Origin: an uncultured Bacteroidales bacterium
GTDB taxonomy: Bacteria > Bacteroidota > Bacteroidia > Bacteroidales > Bacteroidaceae
Length of the DNA: 20,990 nucleotides
Direction: 5' to 3'
NCBI GenBank assembly: GCA_937901185.1
Contig: CALCHR010000024.1
Coordinates: 1 to 20,990, forward strand
A program made the translations under genes and the position numbers. Position 1 is the stretch's first letter. Every line of letters starts with the position of its first letter. Shown here in pieces: positions 6,013-13,614 of the stretch. The notes under the pieces were generated by a model, which was not told the DNA's origin, did no database searches, and saw only the letters and a program-made list of their open reading frames with translations.

Positions 6013-7257
6013 TTATCTTTTAGAGTTCTTCTTTTTCTTCTGTGCAGGCCAGGGCTGGTCGGCCGGAGTGAGGAGCGCTTCGCACAGGCGGTCTTGGAAA
6101 TCGCGGCCCGTAGCTACGCGGCGCAATCCCTGGTTCATGATAGAGAAACAGAGGCGGTGGCCGTTGGGCGCAGTGAGATAGCCCGAGAGAGTGCTGATGC
6201 CGGTCACCGTACCGGTCTTGGCAAACACTTTACCATGAGCATATCCTTTGCGCATGCGTTTGCGGAGCGTGCCGTCCTCGCCGGCCACGGGCAAAGAGGG
6301 CAGCAGGTGGTTGTAGATGCGCTTGTTGCGATAGGCGTAGCGCAGTATTTTTCCGAGCAACTCGGGGGTGACATAATTGTAGAGCGAGAGACCGCTGCCG
6401 TCGGCTATGCGATAGTCGGCGGGATTGAGTCCCACGCGCTTGATGAGGCGGTGAACAGGCTTTATGCTTTGGTCGCGTCCGGGGAAAGCCTCGCCACTCT
6501 TGGCGCCCATCTGGTAGAAGAGCGATTCGGCGTAGAGGTTGTCGCTGTCCTTCATCATGGGCATCAGGATTTGGTCGATGGAGTGGGAGCGAGTGAGCAG
6601 CAGCTCTGCCGAGTCGGGCAGGAGCGAGTCGCACATCACGCCGCAGAGGTCGATGCCCGTTTCGGTGAGTGCGTCAATCATGCGGTCGGCCAAGGAGGGG
6701 CGTCCTTCGTAGAGCAGCGGCGAGAGTTTCGGGTTGTCATCGTCCCAGCACCAGCCCCAGCCGTAGAGGAGCGAATCTTTCAAAGAAGCATCGAGGAACA
6801 AGTTGCCCTCAATGCGGCGCACGCCCTTCTCGAAGAGCGCCTGAGCGAAGGCAGCCACGTCGGTGCTGTCCAGGCGAGGGTCGAGCCCACCGCGGAGAAA
6901 GATGTCGCCTTGCAGGAGCGAGTCGCAAAGGCTGCCGTGCGTGTAGAGCGAAGTGGCGTAATGGTAGTTGCCGCCGAGATAGTCGAGCGCAGCGATGGCC
7001 GTCACCACCTTTTGGTTGGAGGCCGGGCGCATCAGTTGGCGGTGGTTGTGCTTATAGATGGCAGAGTCCGCCGTAAGGTCGTAGATGTAGAGACCCAGTT
7101 GTGTCTGCTCGAACATAGGGTCGGTGAGCAACGAGTCAAGGCGCGCTTGCAGTACGGAAGTCACGGAGGCCGACTTAGGCGGCACGGCGCTTGCGGCAGC
7201 AACAGGGCTGTAGCAGCAGAAGGCCAGGAGTAGCAAGAGAGTAAAGTTTCTTATCAT
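6013..7257 (-). CDS. dacB: D-alanyl-D-alanine carboxypeptidase/endopeptidase, PBP4 (peptidase S13)
   Basis: The start is taken at MIRNFTLLLLLAFCCYSPVA, a signal peptide; an upstream in-frame ATG at 7314 would bury it and is rejected. The 414-aa mature-plus-signal length fits the S13 family. All three penicillin-binding motifs are present: SxxK as Ser80-Asn-Gln-Lys83, SxN as Ser238-Asp-Asn240, and KTG at 347-349. Between motifs 1 and 2 lies the extra-domain insertion typical of class C PBPs (GGLDPRLDSTDVAAF, NLFLDASL, GWGWCWDDD). The enzyme trims or cuts peptidoglycan cross-links in the periplasm. The C-terminus is a short lysine-rich tail (KKKKNSKR). It is the middle gene of an operon with a small basic protein upstream and the dehydrogenase directly downstream. 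Confidence 0.93.
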   Translation of the reverse strand: MIRNFTLLLLLAFCCYSPVAAASAVPPKSASVTSVLQARLDSLLTDPMFEQTQLGLYIYDLTADSAIYKHNHRQLMRPASNQKVVTAIAALDYLGGNYHYATSLYTHGSLCDSLLQGDIFLRGGLDPRLDSTDVAAFAQALFEKGVRRIEGNLFLDASLKDSLLYGWGWCWDDDNPKLSPLLYEGRPSLADRMIDALTETGIDLCGVMCDSLLPDSAELLLTRSHSIDQILMPMMKDSDNLYAESLFYQMGAKSGEAFPGRDQSIKPVHRLIKRVGLNPADYRIADGSGLSLYNYVTPELLGKILRYAYRNKRIYNHLLPSLPVAGEDGTLRKRMRKGYAHGKVFAKTGTVTGISTLSGYLTAPNGHRLCFSIMNQGLRRVATGRDFQDRLCEALLTPADQPWPAQKKKKNSKR

Positions 7258-7300
7258 ACAGGTAAGACTAAGGGGTGAGAAGAATGGGGCGAGGAATAAG

Positions 7301-7483
7301 TTAGAGGCGCTCAAAGTGTCCGTCCTCTGTGATGCGGAAGTTTGTGGCTTTGGCTTTGGAGAGGATGCGGTTGCGCTGGTTCACGGCCTTTTCAGGGCGC
7401 GATTTTCCTACGCGCTGGCCGGTGGCTTTCTTTTTGCCGGCAGCTCGAGCGGGGCGTTGCGAAGCAGAGGGGCGGTTACTCAT
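7301..7483 (-). CDS. Small basic protein, unrecognised (60 aa)
   Basis: The start is taken at MSNRPSASQRPARAAGKK, because the good -7 box lies 27 bp upstream, inside the longer frame that begins at 7540. The chain is strongly positive: Arg/Lys/Ala-rich from residue 5 to 45 (AGKKKATGQRVGKSRPEK), then NRILSKAKATNFRITEDGHF to the end. No signal peptide, helix or known domain is visible. Charge suggests nucleic-acid or ribosome contact, but that is a guess. It is the first gene of the operon with PBP4 (43-bp gap) and the dehydrogenase. A real gene is likely because of the promoter and spacing. Confidence 0.65.
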   Translation of the reverse strand: MSNRPSASQRPARAAGKKKATGQRVGKSRPEKAVNQRNRILSKAKATNFRITEDGHFERL

Positions 7484-7509
7484 ATTCTTTAGTAGCTTAT
7501 TTAGGAAAG

Positions 7510-7540
7510 CAAATATACGTTTTTTTGTATTTCGAGCCAA
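7510..7540 (-). promoter_or_regulatory. Promoter of the small basic protein/PBP4/SDR operon
   Basis: On the minus strand TTG (7538-7540) is followed after 20 bp by TATATTTG (7510-7517), matching the Bacteroidota -33/-7 pattern. It lies 27 bp before the chosen start. Confidence 0.75.
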
Positions 7541-7625
7541 CCTGCGAGCCGGAAAAAGCCATCTCCTTCATCCCTATAATTATATAAATATGAGTAGGAA
7601 AGGCTTTTTTTATGGCCGGCGGCGC

Positions 7626-7654
7626 TTGCCAAAGAAATATTATGTGTATTTTTG
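7626..7654 (+). promoter_or_regulatory. Promoter of the SLC13 transporter gene
   Basis: TTG (7626-7628), 18 bp, then TATTTTTG (7647-7654). This gives a leader of about 35 nt to the ATG at 7696 and rules out the earlier in-frame start at 7612. Confidence 0.75.
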
Positions 7655-7695
7655 CGGCCGTAAATTGGGAATTTATTTACCAAACTCAATATTTT

Positions 7696-9171
7696 ATGTT
7701 CAAAATTTTCCAAGGCTTTCACTTAGTTGAAAAGCTCCATGACCACAAGCAGAATCGGCGTTTAGAGAAGATGCCGAAGCACTTCTTCAGCTTGATCTTT
7801 ACGCTGGCTGTTACCCTCGTTCTCTGGAACATGCCGAGAGAATCTTTTGGTATTGCTGAGCTCACCGTAGTGCAGCAGCGCACCATCGCCCTCTTTGCTT
7901 TCGCCACCCTGATGTGGTTGCTCGAGGTGATTCCCTCTTGGTGTACATCCGTAGCTATTATTACGACGTGTATCTTTACCATGTCCAACGATGCCTTCTT
8001 TACCTTCACCGACGGCATCGCTCCCGAGCAGCTCGGTACGTTGCTCAGCTCAAAAGAAGTGATGGCTACGTTTGCCGACCCCGTTGTGATGCTCTTCCTC
8101 GGCGGTTTCATGCTCGCCATCGCAGCTACGAAGACCGGTCTCGACGTTCGCCTCGCCCGCGTACTGTTGATTCCCTTTGGCAAGCGTAGCGAGAACGTGC
8201 TCCTGGGCTTCTTGCTCATCACCGGTTTCTTCTCTATGTTCGTCAGCAACACCGCTACGGCAGCCATGATGATTGCCTTCTTGACCCCCGTGCTTAAGTC
8301 CATGCCCGACAGTGGTAAGGGCCGTATGGCTTTGGCTTTGGCCATCCCCATCGGTGCTAACATCGGCGGTATGGGTACGCCTATCGGAACTCCCCCCAAT
8401 GCCATCGCGCTGCGTTACCTTGAAATCGGTTTCGGCGAGTGGATGTTCTTTATGTTCCCCTTCGTAATCGTGATCCTCGTGCTTTGCTGGTTGCTCCTCC
8501 GCATGATGTTCCCCTTCACACAGAAGGAAATTGAACTCAAGATTGAGGGCGAAACTCAGAAAGGCTTGCAGCCCTTCATCGTAAATGTTACCTTCGTGGT
8601 GACCATCCTTCTCTGGTGCTTGGGCGAGAAGCTCACCGGCATCAGCGCCAACGCTGTGGCCATGCTTCCCGTTTGTGTGTTCTGCGTATCGGGCATCATC
8701 AAGCGCCGCGACCTTGAAGAAATCAACTGGTCAGTGCTCTGGATGGTAGCCGGAGGTTTTGCCCTCGGTTTGGCTCTTCAGAAGACCGGCTTGGCAAAGG
8801 TGTTGATTGACAACATACCTTTCGGCATGCTCAACCCCATTGCGTTGCTCGTCGTAGCAGGTCTTGTATGCTGGGGACTCTCTAACTTCATCAGCAACAC
8901 AGCTACTGCCGCGTTGCTCATCCCCATCCTCGCCGTAGTGGCAGAGGCTTCGCCCGCACTCGAGGCCATCGGCGGCTCACGCACCTTGCTCATCGGCGTG
9001 GCTATGGCTGCTTCGTTCGCCATGTGCTTGCCCATCTCAACTCCCCCCAATGCGTTGGCTCACTCCACAGGCCTTGTAGAGCAGAAATACATGCTTCGCG
9101 TAGGTGTTATTGCCGGTGTAGTAGGTATGGCACTTGGTTACACCATGCTCATCGGTATGTCAATGCTCTAA
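7696..9171 (+). CDS. SLC13/DASS family sodium-coupled anion transporter
   Basis: The start at MFKIFQGFHLVEKL is downstream of the promoter; a second possible start is MPKHFF at 7771. The 491-aa protein is almost wholly hydrophobic, with about 11-12 membrane helices. It carries the two family SNT motifs, one per inverted half: FVSNTATAAMM followed by GMGTPIGTPPNAIA, and FISNTATAALLIP followed by STPPNALAHS. These form the Na+ and carboxylate/anion binding sites in DASS transporters. Likely substrates are C4-dicarboxylates, citrate or sulfate; the sequence does not decide. A ~30-residue basic N-terminal stretch precedes the first helix. The gene is monocistronic, and its C-rich codons (CTC, CGC, ATC) suggest good expression. 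Confidence 0.92.
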   Translation: MFKIFQGFHLVEKLHDHKQNRRLEKMPKHFFSLIFTLAVTLVLWNMPRESFGIAELTVVQQRTIALFAFATLMWLLEVIPSWCTSVAIITTCIFTMSNDAFFTFTDGIAPEQLGTLLSSKEVMATFADPVVMLFLGGFMLAIAATKTGLDVRLARVLLIPFGKRSENVLLGFLLITGFFSMFVSNTATAAMMIAFLTPVLKSMPDSGKGRMALALAIPIGANIGGMGTPIGTPPNAIALRYLEIGFGEWMFFMFPFVIVILVLCWLLLRMMFPFTQKEIELKIEGETQKGLQPFIVNVTFVVTILLWCLGEKLTGISANAVAMLPVCVFCVSGIIKRRDLEEINWSVLWMVAGGFALGLALQKTGLAKVLIDNIPFGMLNPIALLVVAGLVCWGLSNFISNTATAALLIPILAVVAEASPALEAIGGSRTLLIGVAMAASFAMCLPISTPPNALAHSTGLVEQKYMLRVGVIAGVVGMALGYTMLIGMSML

Positions 9172-9200
9172 GCAAGTAGCTGAGATTTACATATAAAAAA

Positions 9201-9236
9201 ATCGGGGCTGCGTCAGAATTCTGATGCAGCCCCGAT
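9201..9236. terminator. 16-bp-stem hairpin between SLC13 and ribD genes
   Basis: ATCGGGGCTGCGTCAG and CTGATGCAGCCCCGAT pair across an AATT loop, with one G-U wobble on the plus transcript. The side facing ribD has a better T-run on the minus strand (TTTTTTAT) than the plus side has (GCTTATTT). It probably ends both transcripts. ribD messages would then run through repeat copy B first. Confidence 0.85.
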
Positions 9237-9287
9237 GCTTATTTAGAGACGTCGAAACGCTAAAAAGACAGTTGTTGTAACTATCTG

Positions 9288-9413
9288 GAAATCAGTAGGC
9301 GCTTTGGGGCGTTTCGAAAGTCTGATCTACGAAAAAATCCGCAAGACCTAGGAAAAATTTTCTAAGACCTAGTTTTTCCTAGCTCAGACTTTTGAAACAG
9401 CAAAAATTTAGGG
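9288..9413. repeat. 21-bp-periodic intergenic element, copy B
   Basis: Six blocks of 21 bp start at 9288, 9309, 9330, 9351, 9372 and 9393, in the same phase as copies A and C. Blocks 1-3 end in CTA at 9329, 9350 and 9371. AAGACCTA is the local core word (9343 and 9364). GGAAAAATTTTC at 9351 matches the middle of the other copies, and GTTTTTCCTAG at 9372 matches copy A block 4. The left scaffold TTTGGGGCGTTTC is shared. This copy also has a 15-bp inverted repeat, GTTTCGAAAGTCTGA (9311-9325) with TCAGACTTTTGAAAC (9384-9398), one mismatch, enclosing CTAGGAAAAA/TTTTTCCTAG. It begins 50 bp from the hairpin and ends 19 bp from the ribD stop. Confidence 0.8.
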
Positions 9414-9432
9414 CGTGATTTTATAAGAGCAA

Positions 9433-10407
9433 TTAGCTGTTCTCCCAATGGGTGAGGCTCACGCCGAAAGCCCTTTCGCAACGGCGCGTCACGCCCACGG
9501 GCATCTTAGGAACGGGGATGCCTTCGCCCAAAGGCTTGTCGGACACTTCTTCCCATGCCTCGTCCCACAGACCGAGGTCGATGAACGACTGCAAAGTCTG
9601 CTGGCCGCCCTCCACAAGGAGCGACTGGATGCCGCGGCGGTGGAGCGAGGCGAGCATCGTGTCGATATCCGCAAAGGCCTCGAAGCCGGCGGGCAATTCG
9701 CCTTCGGCCACGCGGCCCAGAACGATGCGCAGTGGCTGGCGGCCCACCCAGTGGCGCACGGTGAGCGAGGGACTGTCCGAGATCAAAGTGCGGTGGCCCA
9801 CAAGAATGGCCTGATGCGTGGTGCGCAGATGGTGGACGCGCAAGAGCGAGAGCGGCGTGCTGATGGCAACAGGGGCGGGCGCGTCGTCGTTCCAGGCACC
9901 GATGAAACCATCGGCAGAGCAAGCCCACTTCAGGGTGATGAAGGGCCGGCCCTTAGTCTGTGCCGTGATGAAGGCTCGGTTCAGGCGCAAGCACTCCTGC
10001 TCGAGCACACCTACCGTCACCTCTATTCCGGCACGGCGCAGGATGTCGATGCCGCGGCCTGCCACTTTTGCGAAAGGGTCCTGGCAGCCAATCACCACAC
10101 GAGGAATGCCCGTGCGCACAATGAGTTCGGCACAGGGCGGAGTGCGGCCGTAGTGAGCGCAAGGCTCCAGACTCACGTAGATGGTGCTCTCCTTGAGCAA
10201 ATGGCGCTCGGCGGGCTTCACGCTGTTGATGGCGTTCACCTCGGCATGCGCCTTGCCACAGCAGATGTGGTAGCCCTCGCCCAGGATTTTACCCTCGTGC
10301 ACAATGACGGCTCCCACCATCGGATTGGGCGCAGCGTTTTGAGCGCCGTTCATAGCCAGGTGGATGCAGCGGCGCATCCATTTTTCGTTTTCTTGGTGTA
10401 GGCTCAT
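9433..10407 (-). CDS. ribD: Bifunctional riboflavin biosynthesis deaminase/reductase
   Basis: The 324-aa protein catalyses the second and third steps of riboflavin synthesis in the cytoplasm: deamination of the diaminopyrimidine made from GTP, then NADPH-dependent reduction of the ribosyl chain. The deaminase domain (residues 1-~145) holds the zinc ligands and catalytic Glu: His54-Ala-Glu56, Cys83 in EPCAHYGRTPPC and Cys92. The reductase domain (~150-324) starts at RPFITLKWACSADG and includes DSPSLTVR and the LLVEGGQQTLQSF motif. Length fits the family, slightly short at the C-terminus. It diverges from prmC across 66 bp. No FMN riboswitch is evident in that short gap. Confidence 0.95.
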   Translation of the reverse strand: MSLHQENEKWMRRCIHLAMNGAQNAAPNPMVGAVIVHEGKILGEGYHICCGKAHAEVNAINSVKPAERHLLKESTIYVSLEPCAHYGRTPPCAELIVRTGIPRVVIGCQDPFAKVAGRGIDILRRAGIEVTVGVLEQECLRLNRAFITAQTKGRPFITLKWACSADGFIGAWNDDAPAPVAISTPLSLLRVHHLRTTHQAILVGHRTLISDSPSLTVRHWVGRQPLRIVLGRVAEGELPAGFEAFADIDTMLASLHRRGIQSLLVEGGQQTLQSFIDLGLWDEAWEEVSDKPLGEGIPVPKMPVGVTRRCERAFGVSLTHWENS

Positions 10408-10421
10408 AATAGGATTCTTTG

Positions 10422-10429
10422 TATTTTTG
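10422..10429 (+). promoter_or_regulatory. -7 box of prmC
   Basis: TATTTTTG is a perfect TAnnTTTG, 44 bp before the prmC ATG, in the divergent ribD-prmC gap. No correctly spaced -33 TTG. Confidence 0.6.
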
Positions 10430-10473
10430 TCGCACTCAATCCGTATTCACTCTTCCCAGCCTTATCAAAAAAG

Positions 10474-11316
10474 ATGGACAACCGGTTTTTACAGATGCGC
10501 CAGGCACTCTCCGCGGTGTACGATGCCCGCGAGGCACATGCGCTGGCCTTGCTCGTGCTCGATGATGTGTTCGGCGTAAGCGCCGTCGACGTCTATGCCG
10601 ACAAAGTTAGACATTTTTCAGAAGAGGAGCACGGCCGCCTGGAGAATATCTTGCGGCGCTTGTGCAATAGCGAGCCTGTGCAATACGTTTTGGGCTATGC
10701 CGACTTCTGCGGGTTGCGCCTCGCCGTAAGTCCCGCCACCCTCATTCCAAGGCCCGAGACCGAAGAACTGGTGGACTGGGTAGTCGCCGAAGCCGCCGGG
10801 AATCCCTGCCGCCTGCTCGATGTGGGCACTGGTAGCGGCTGCATCGCCATCGCTTTGGCTCACCGCCTGCCGCAAGCCGCCGTGGAGGCCTGGGATGTGT
10901 CGGAAGAGGCACTGGCCGTGGCGCGCAAAAATGCCGAGAGCCAGGGCGTGGACGTAGCCTTTACCTGCTGCGACCTGCTGGCTGAGCCGCAGGCAGAGGG
11001 CGCCTTCGACGTCATCGTCAGCAACCCGCCCTACATCTGCGAGAGCGAACAGGCCGACATGGAAGCCCATGTGCTCCGCCACGAGCCCCACTTGGCACTC
11101 TTCGTGCCCAACGACGACCCCCTGCGCTTTTACCGCGCCCTGGCCGAACTGGGAAAGCGCTCCCTCATAGAGGGGGGCAGCATTTTTATGGAAATCAACC
11201 AGGCCTACGGCGCTGAAACGGCGGCGCTCTTTGAGGCAATGGGCTACCGCACAGAGTTGCGACGCGACTTCTTCCATAAAGACCGCATGCTGCGGGCCAC
11301 TTTGTCAGCCCGATGA
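10474..11316 (+). CDS. prmC: Peptide chain release factor N5-glutamine methyltransferase
   Basis: PrmC (HemK) methylates the Gln of the GGQ motif in release factors RF1 and RF2, using S-adenosylmethionine. The 280-aa protein has the usual two parts: a helical N-terminal domain (about 1-80) that docks the release factor, and a Rossmann methyltransferase domain. Key motifs are IPRPETEELV at 91-100, the SAM loop LLDVGTGSGCIAIAL at ~114-128, and the substrate-binding NPPY at 184-187. The C-terminus KDRMLRA is typical. The gene is followed after 73 bp by a rhomboid gene with its own promoter. Confidence 0.95.
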   Translation: MDNRFLQMRQALSAVYDAREAHALALLVLDDVFGVSAVDVYADKVRHFSEEEHGRLENILRRLCNSEPVQYVLGYADFCGLRLAVSPATLIPRPETEELVDWVVAEAAGNPCRLLDVGTGSGCIAIALAHRLPQAAVEAWDVSEEALAVARKNAESQGVDVAFTCCDLLAEPQAEGAFDVIVSNPPYICESEQADMEAHVLRHEPHLALFVPNDDPLRFYRALAELGKRSLIEGGSIFMEINQAYGAETAALFEAMGYRTELRRDFFHKDRMLRATLSAR

Positions 11317-11324
11317 GCCATTTT

Positions 11325-11355
11325 TTGCTCACTTAGGGATTTTGTAGTAAATTTG
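11325..11355 (+). promoter_or_regulatory. Promoter of the rhomboid gene
   Basis: TTG (11325-11327), 20 bp, then TAAATTTG (11348-11355). It lies just after the prmC stop and 34 bp before the rhomboid ATG. Confidence 0.7.
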
Positions 11356-11389
11356 CCCCGATATATTTTTCAACACCAACACACAACAC

Positions 11390-12334
11390 ATGTTTAACCA
11401 GACTCCGCCCATTACGAAGAACCTTATCATCATCAACGCACTGATGTTCTTCGCGCAATATGTCTTTGAACTGCGAGGCGTAGACCTTGCCGAGATGTTC
11501 GGCCTCCACTATTTCATGGCCGAGAACTTTTGGTTGTGGCAAGCCGTGACCTACATGTTTCTCCACGGCGACTTCATGCACCTCTTCTTCAATATGTTCT
11601 CGCTCTGGATGTTTGGTCGCATCATCGAAGGCGTGATGGGCCCGAAGCGCTTCCTTACCTACTATTTTGTCTGCGGCTTGGGCGCAGCCTTCTGTCAGGA
11701 ATTGTGGCAGCTGGGCCAGTACACGCTGTGGTGGAAAGAGGTGAGCGCTTTCCTTCCCTATTGGCCCGGTGAGTTGCATCAGCTCCAGCTCAACACCTGG
11801 ACCACCATCGGAGCCTCCGGTGCTTGCTACGGCATCCTGCTGGCTTTCGGCATGACCTTCCCCAACGAGCGCATCCTCCTATTGATTCCGCCCATCCCCC
11901 TCAAGGCCAAGTATTTTGTCTTCGGCTATGCTGTGATAGAACTGCTGGCTTCCTTCAGTTCCAACAGCAACATCGCCCACTTCGCCCACTTGGGTGGCAT
12001 GCTCTTCGGACTTTTCCTCTTGCTCCATTGGCGCAGACAGCAGCGCAACAACAGCGGCGGCTTTCAAGGCTGGGACAACTGGCAGCACCCTTCGGCCCGT
12101 AAGAAAGAATCGCTGCTTGACAAACTGAAAGGACTCTTTGGCGGCAACCGCAAGATGACTGTCAAGAAGAACGATGTACACTTCAAGGACCGCAACGCCG
12201 ACTACGAATACAACGCCCAACGCAAGGCGAAAGATGAGCGTGTGGACCAGCTCCTCGACAAGATTCGCCGCTCGGGCTACGAGAGCCTGACGGAGGAAGA
12301 GAAGCAAGAACTCTTCCGCAACACAAGGCGATAG
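11390..12334 (+). CDS. Rhomboid family intramembrane serine protease
   Basis: The 314-aa protein has six or so membrane helices in residues 10-215, then a soluble tail. The catalytic dyad is visible: Ser143 in GASGACYG and His200 in FAHLGG. The conserved HxxxN on helix 2 is also present (His64 in FMHLFFNMFSLW). An insertion of ~35 residues (about 105-138) sits between helices 3 and 4. The charged tail (215-314) ends in LLDKIRRSGYESLTEEEKQE, resembling the C-terminal module found on many Bacteroidota rhomboids. It is expected to cut membrane proteins within or next to a helix; the substrate is unknown. The next gene starts 42 bp downstream, suggesting an operon. Confidence 0.92.
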   Translation: MFNQTPPITKNLIIINALMFFAQYVFELRGVDLAEMFGLHYFMAENFWLWQAVTYMFLHGDFMHLFFNMFSLWMFGRIIEGVMGPKRFLTYYFVCGLGAAFCQELWQLGQYTLWWKEVSAFLPYWPGELHQLQLNTWTTIGASGACYGILLAFGMTFPNERILLLIPPIPLKAKYFVFGYAVIELLASFSSNSNIAHFAHLGGMLFGLFLLLHWRRQQRNNSGGFQGWDNWQHPSARKKESLLDKLKGLFGGNRKMTVKKNDVHFKDRNADYEYNAQRKAKDERVDQLLDKIRRSGYESLTEEEKQELFRNTRR

Positions 12335-12376
12335 TTTCTGCTTCGCTTTACCTCAACCCCCTGATTCATTACCTCG

Positions 12377-13501
12377 ATGGCAAAGAAAAGCACCCCGAAA
12401 AAAACCGGCAAGTCCGGCGCAGCAAAAGGTTCTCCTTCGCTGTTTGTCCGTCTGCTGACAGGCCTCTCCGTCCTCTCGGTGCTGCTGCTTTTGTTTTGCG
12501 TCGGCAGCATGTATGTCAGTCCGGCCGTCGTGCCCCTCTTCGGCATTCTCGGCCTGGGCTTTCCCATATTTTTTGCAGTTGTGCTTTTCATGCTGCTGGT
12601 GAACCTGCTGTTCGCGCCGCGCCGCTCGTGGATTCCCCTTGTGGGATTGCTCGCAAGCAGTATGGCTGCCTACAATTATTGCCCTATCAACCTCACCTCG
12701 CCGGCGCCAAAGGGTTGCTTGAAGGTGATGACCTGGAACGTGCAAGGCTTTGGCGGCATGAAGGAAGACGACCGCGGAAAAGCATTGGCCGCCAACTATA
12801 TCCGACAGTGTGAACCCGACGTGGTATGCTTTCAAGAAGGGTGGGTCAGCAAGCAAAATCTGAAGAAGATAAAGGAGCAGCTGAAAGACTGCCTGCCGTA
12901 TATGGACACCTGCCATATTTTTGAAAATACCTTCGGCGTGCTCTCGCGCTACCCCATTGTGGGCAAAGAAATCCTGGCGCGCGGATACAACAACGGCGCC
13001 GGCGTGTTTCTTCTCAAACTGAAGAAGGGCGATACGCTGCGTGTGGTAAACTGCCACCTGGAGTCGATGAAACTCCTGCCCGAGGACCGCACGATGTGGA
13101 GCAAGATGATGCACGACCCCGACGATAACAGTATGAACGAGGAGCAGTCTAAGCGCCTCTACAATAAGATTACGTCGTCCGGAGTGGCGCGTGCCGAGCA
13201 AGCCGAACTTGTGGGCGACTACGTGTTCCGCCATCGCCACCTCCCCTTGCTGGTCTGCGGCGACTTCAACGACTCGCCCATCTCCTATACCCACTACCGC
13301 ATCGGTCGCGACCTCACCGACGCTTATCGCGCCACGGCCAACGGCATCGGCCGCACCTTCAACCGCGACGCCATCTATGTGCGCATCGACCACATGTTTT
13401 GCTCCGACCATTGGCGGCCCTTCGCTTGCCGCATAGACAATAAGGTCAAGATTTCCGACCACTATCCCATGACCTGCTACTTCAAGCGCATGAAGCCGTA
13501 G
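12377..13501 (+). CDS. Membrane-anchored endonuclease/exonuclease/phosphatase family protein
   Basis: The 374-aa protein begins with a basic segment (MAKKSTPKKTGK), then three hydrophobic helices (about 23-47, 50-80 and 86-100), then an EEP-fold domain that would lie outside the membrane. Active-site motifs are in order: Asn121 in MTWNVQGF, Glu154 in CFQEGW, NCHLES at 225-230, Asp296/Asn298 in CGDFNDS, Asp338-His339 in RIDHMF and Asp361-His362 in SDHYP. The metal-dependent hydrolase centre is therefore complete. The family includes nucleases, sphingomyelinases and inositol phosphatases, so the substrate is open. In Bacteroidales this protein regularly follows the rhomboid gene, which suggests a linked role. 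Confidence 0.9.
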   Translation: MAKKSTPKKTGKSGAAKGSPSLFVRLLTGLSVLSVLLLLFCVGSMYVSPAVVPLFGILGLGFPIFFAVVLFMLLVNLLFAPRRSWIPLVGLLASSMAAYNYCPINLTSPAPKGCLKVMTWNVQGFGGMKEDDRGKALAANYIRQCEPDVVCFQEGWVSKQNLKKIKEQLKDCLPYMDTCHIFENTFGVLSRYPIVGKEILARGYNNGAGVFLLKLKKGDTLRVVNCHLESMKLLPEDRTMWSKMMHDPDDNSMNEEQSKRLYNKITSSGVARAEQAELVGDYVFRHRHLPLLVCGDFNDSPISYTHYRIGRDLTDAYRATANGIGRTFNRDAIYVRIDHMFCSDHWRPFACRIDNKVKISDHYPMTCYFKRMKP

Positions 13502-13531
13502 TCCAGCGGCTCTCCTCACATTGTTCGTTGT

Positions 13532-13571
13532 CCCCGCCAGCATATATTCTGCTTTGCCGCCGGGGCTTTTT
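13532..13571 (+). terminator. Terminator of the rhomboid/EEP transcript
   Basis: CCCCG (13532-13536) pairs with CGGGG (13561-13565), with an inner AGCA/TGCT pair, followed by CTTTTT. The stem is interrupted but the T-run is well placed, 30 bp after the stop. Confidence 0.6.
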
Positions 13572-13614
13572 CGTATGCCTCAGATAGGAAAAAATCCGCC
13601 TTCGTAACTCTCTG

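Noticed and set aside
5860..7233. Long open frame on the plus strand opposite PBP4 and the dehydrogenase
   Set aside because: It is antisense to two genes with complete active-site motifs; its translation is low in complexity and shows no domain. A shadow of GC-rich codon use.
10408..10473. FMN riboswitch before ribD
   Set aside because: The divergent gap of 66 bp is too short and shows no conserved RFN helices.
12353..13543. 396-codon open frame antisense to the EEP gene
   Set aside because: The plus strand has all EEP catalytic motifs and a sensible operon position.
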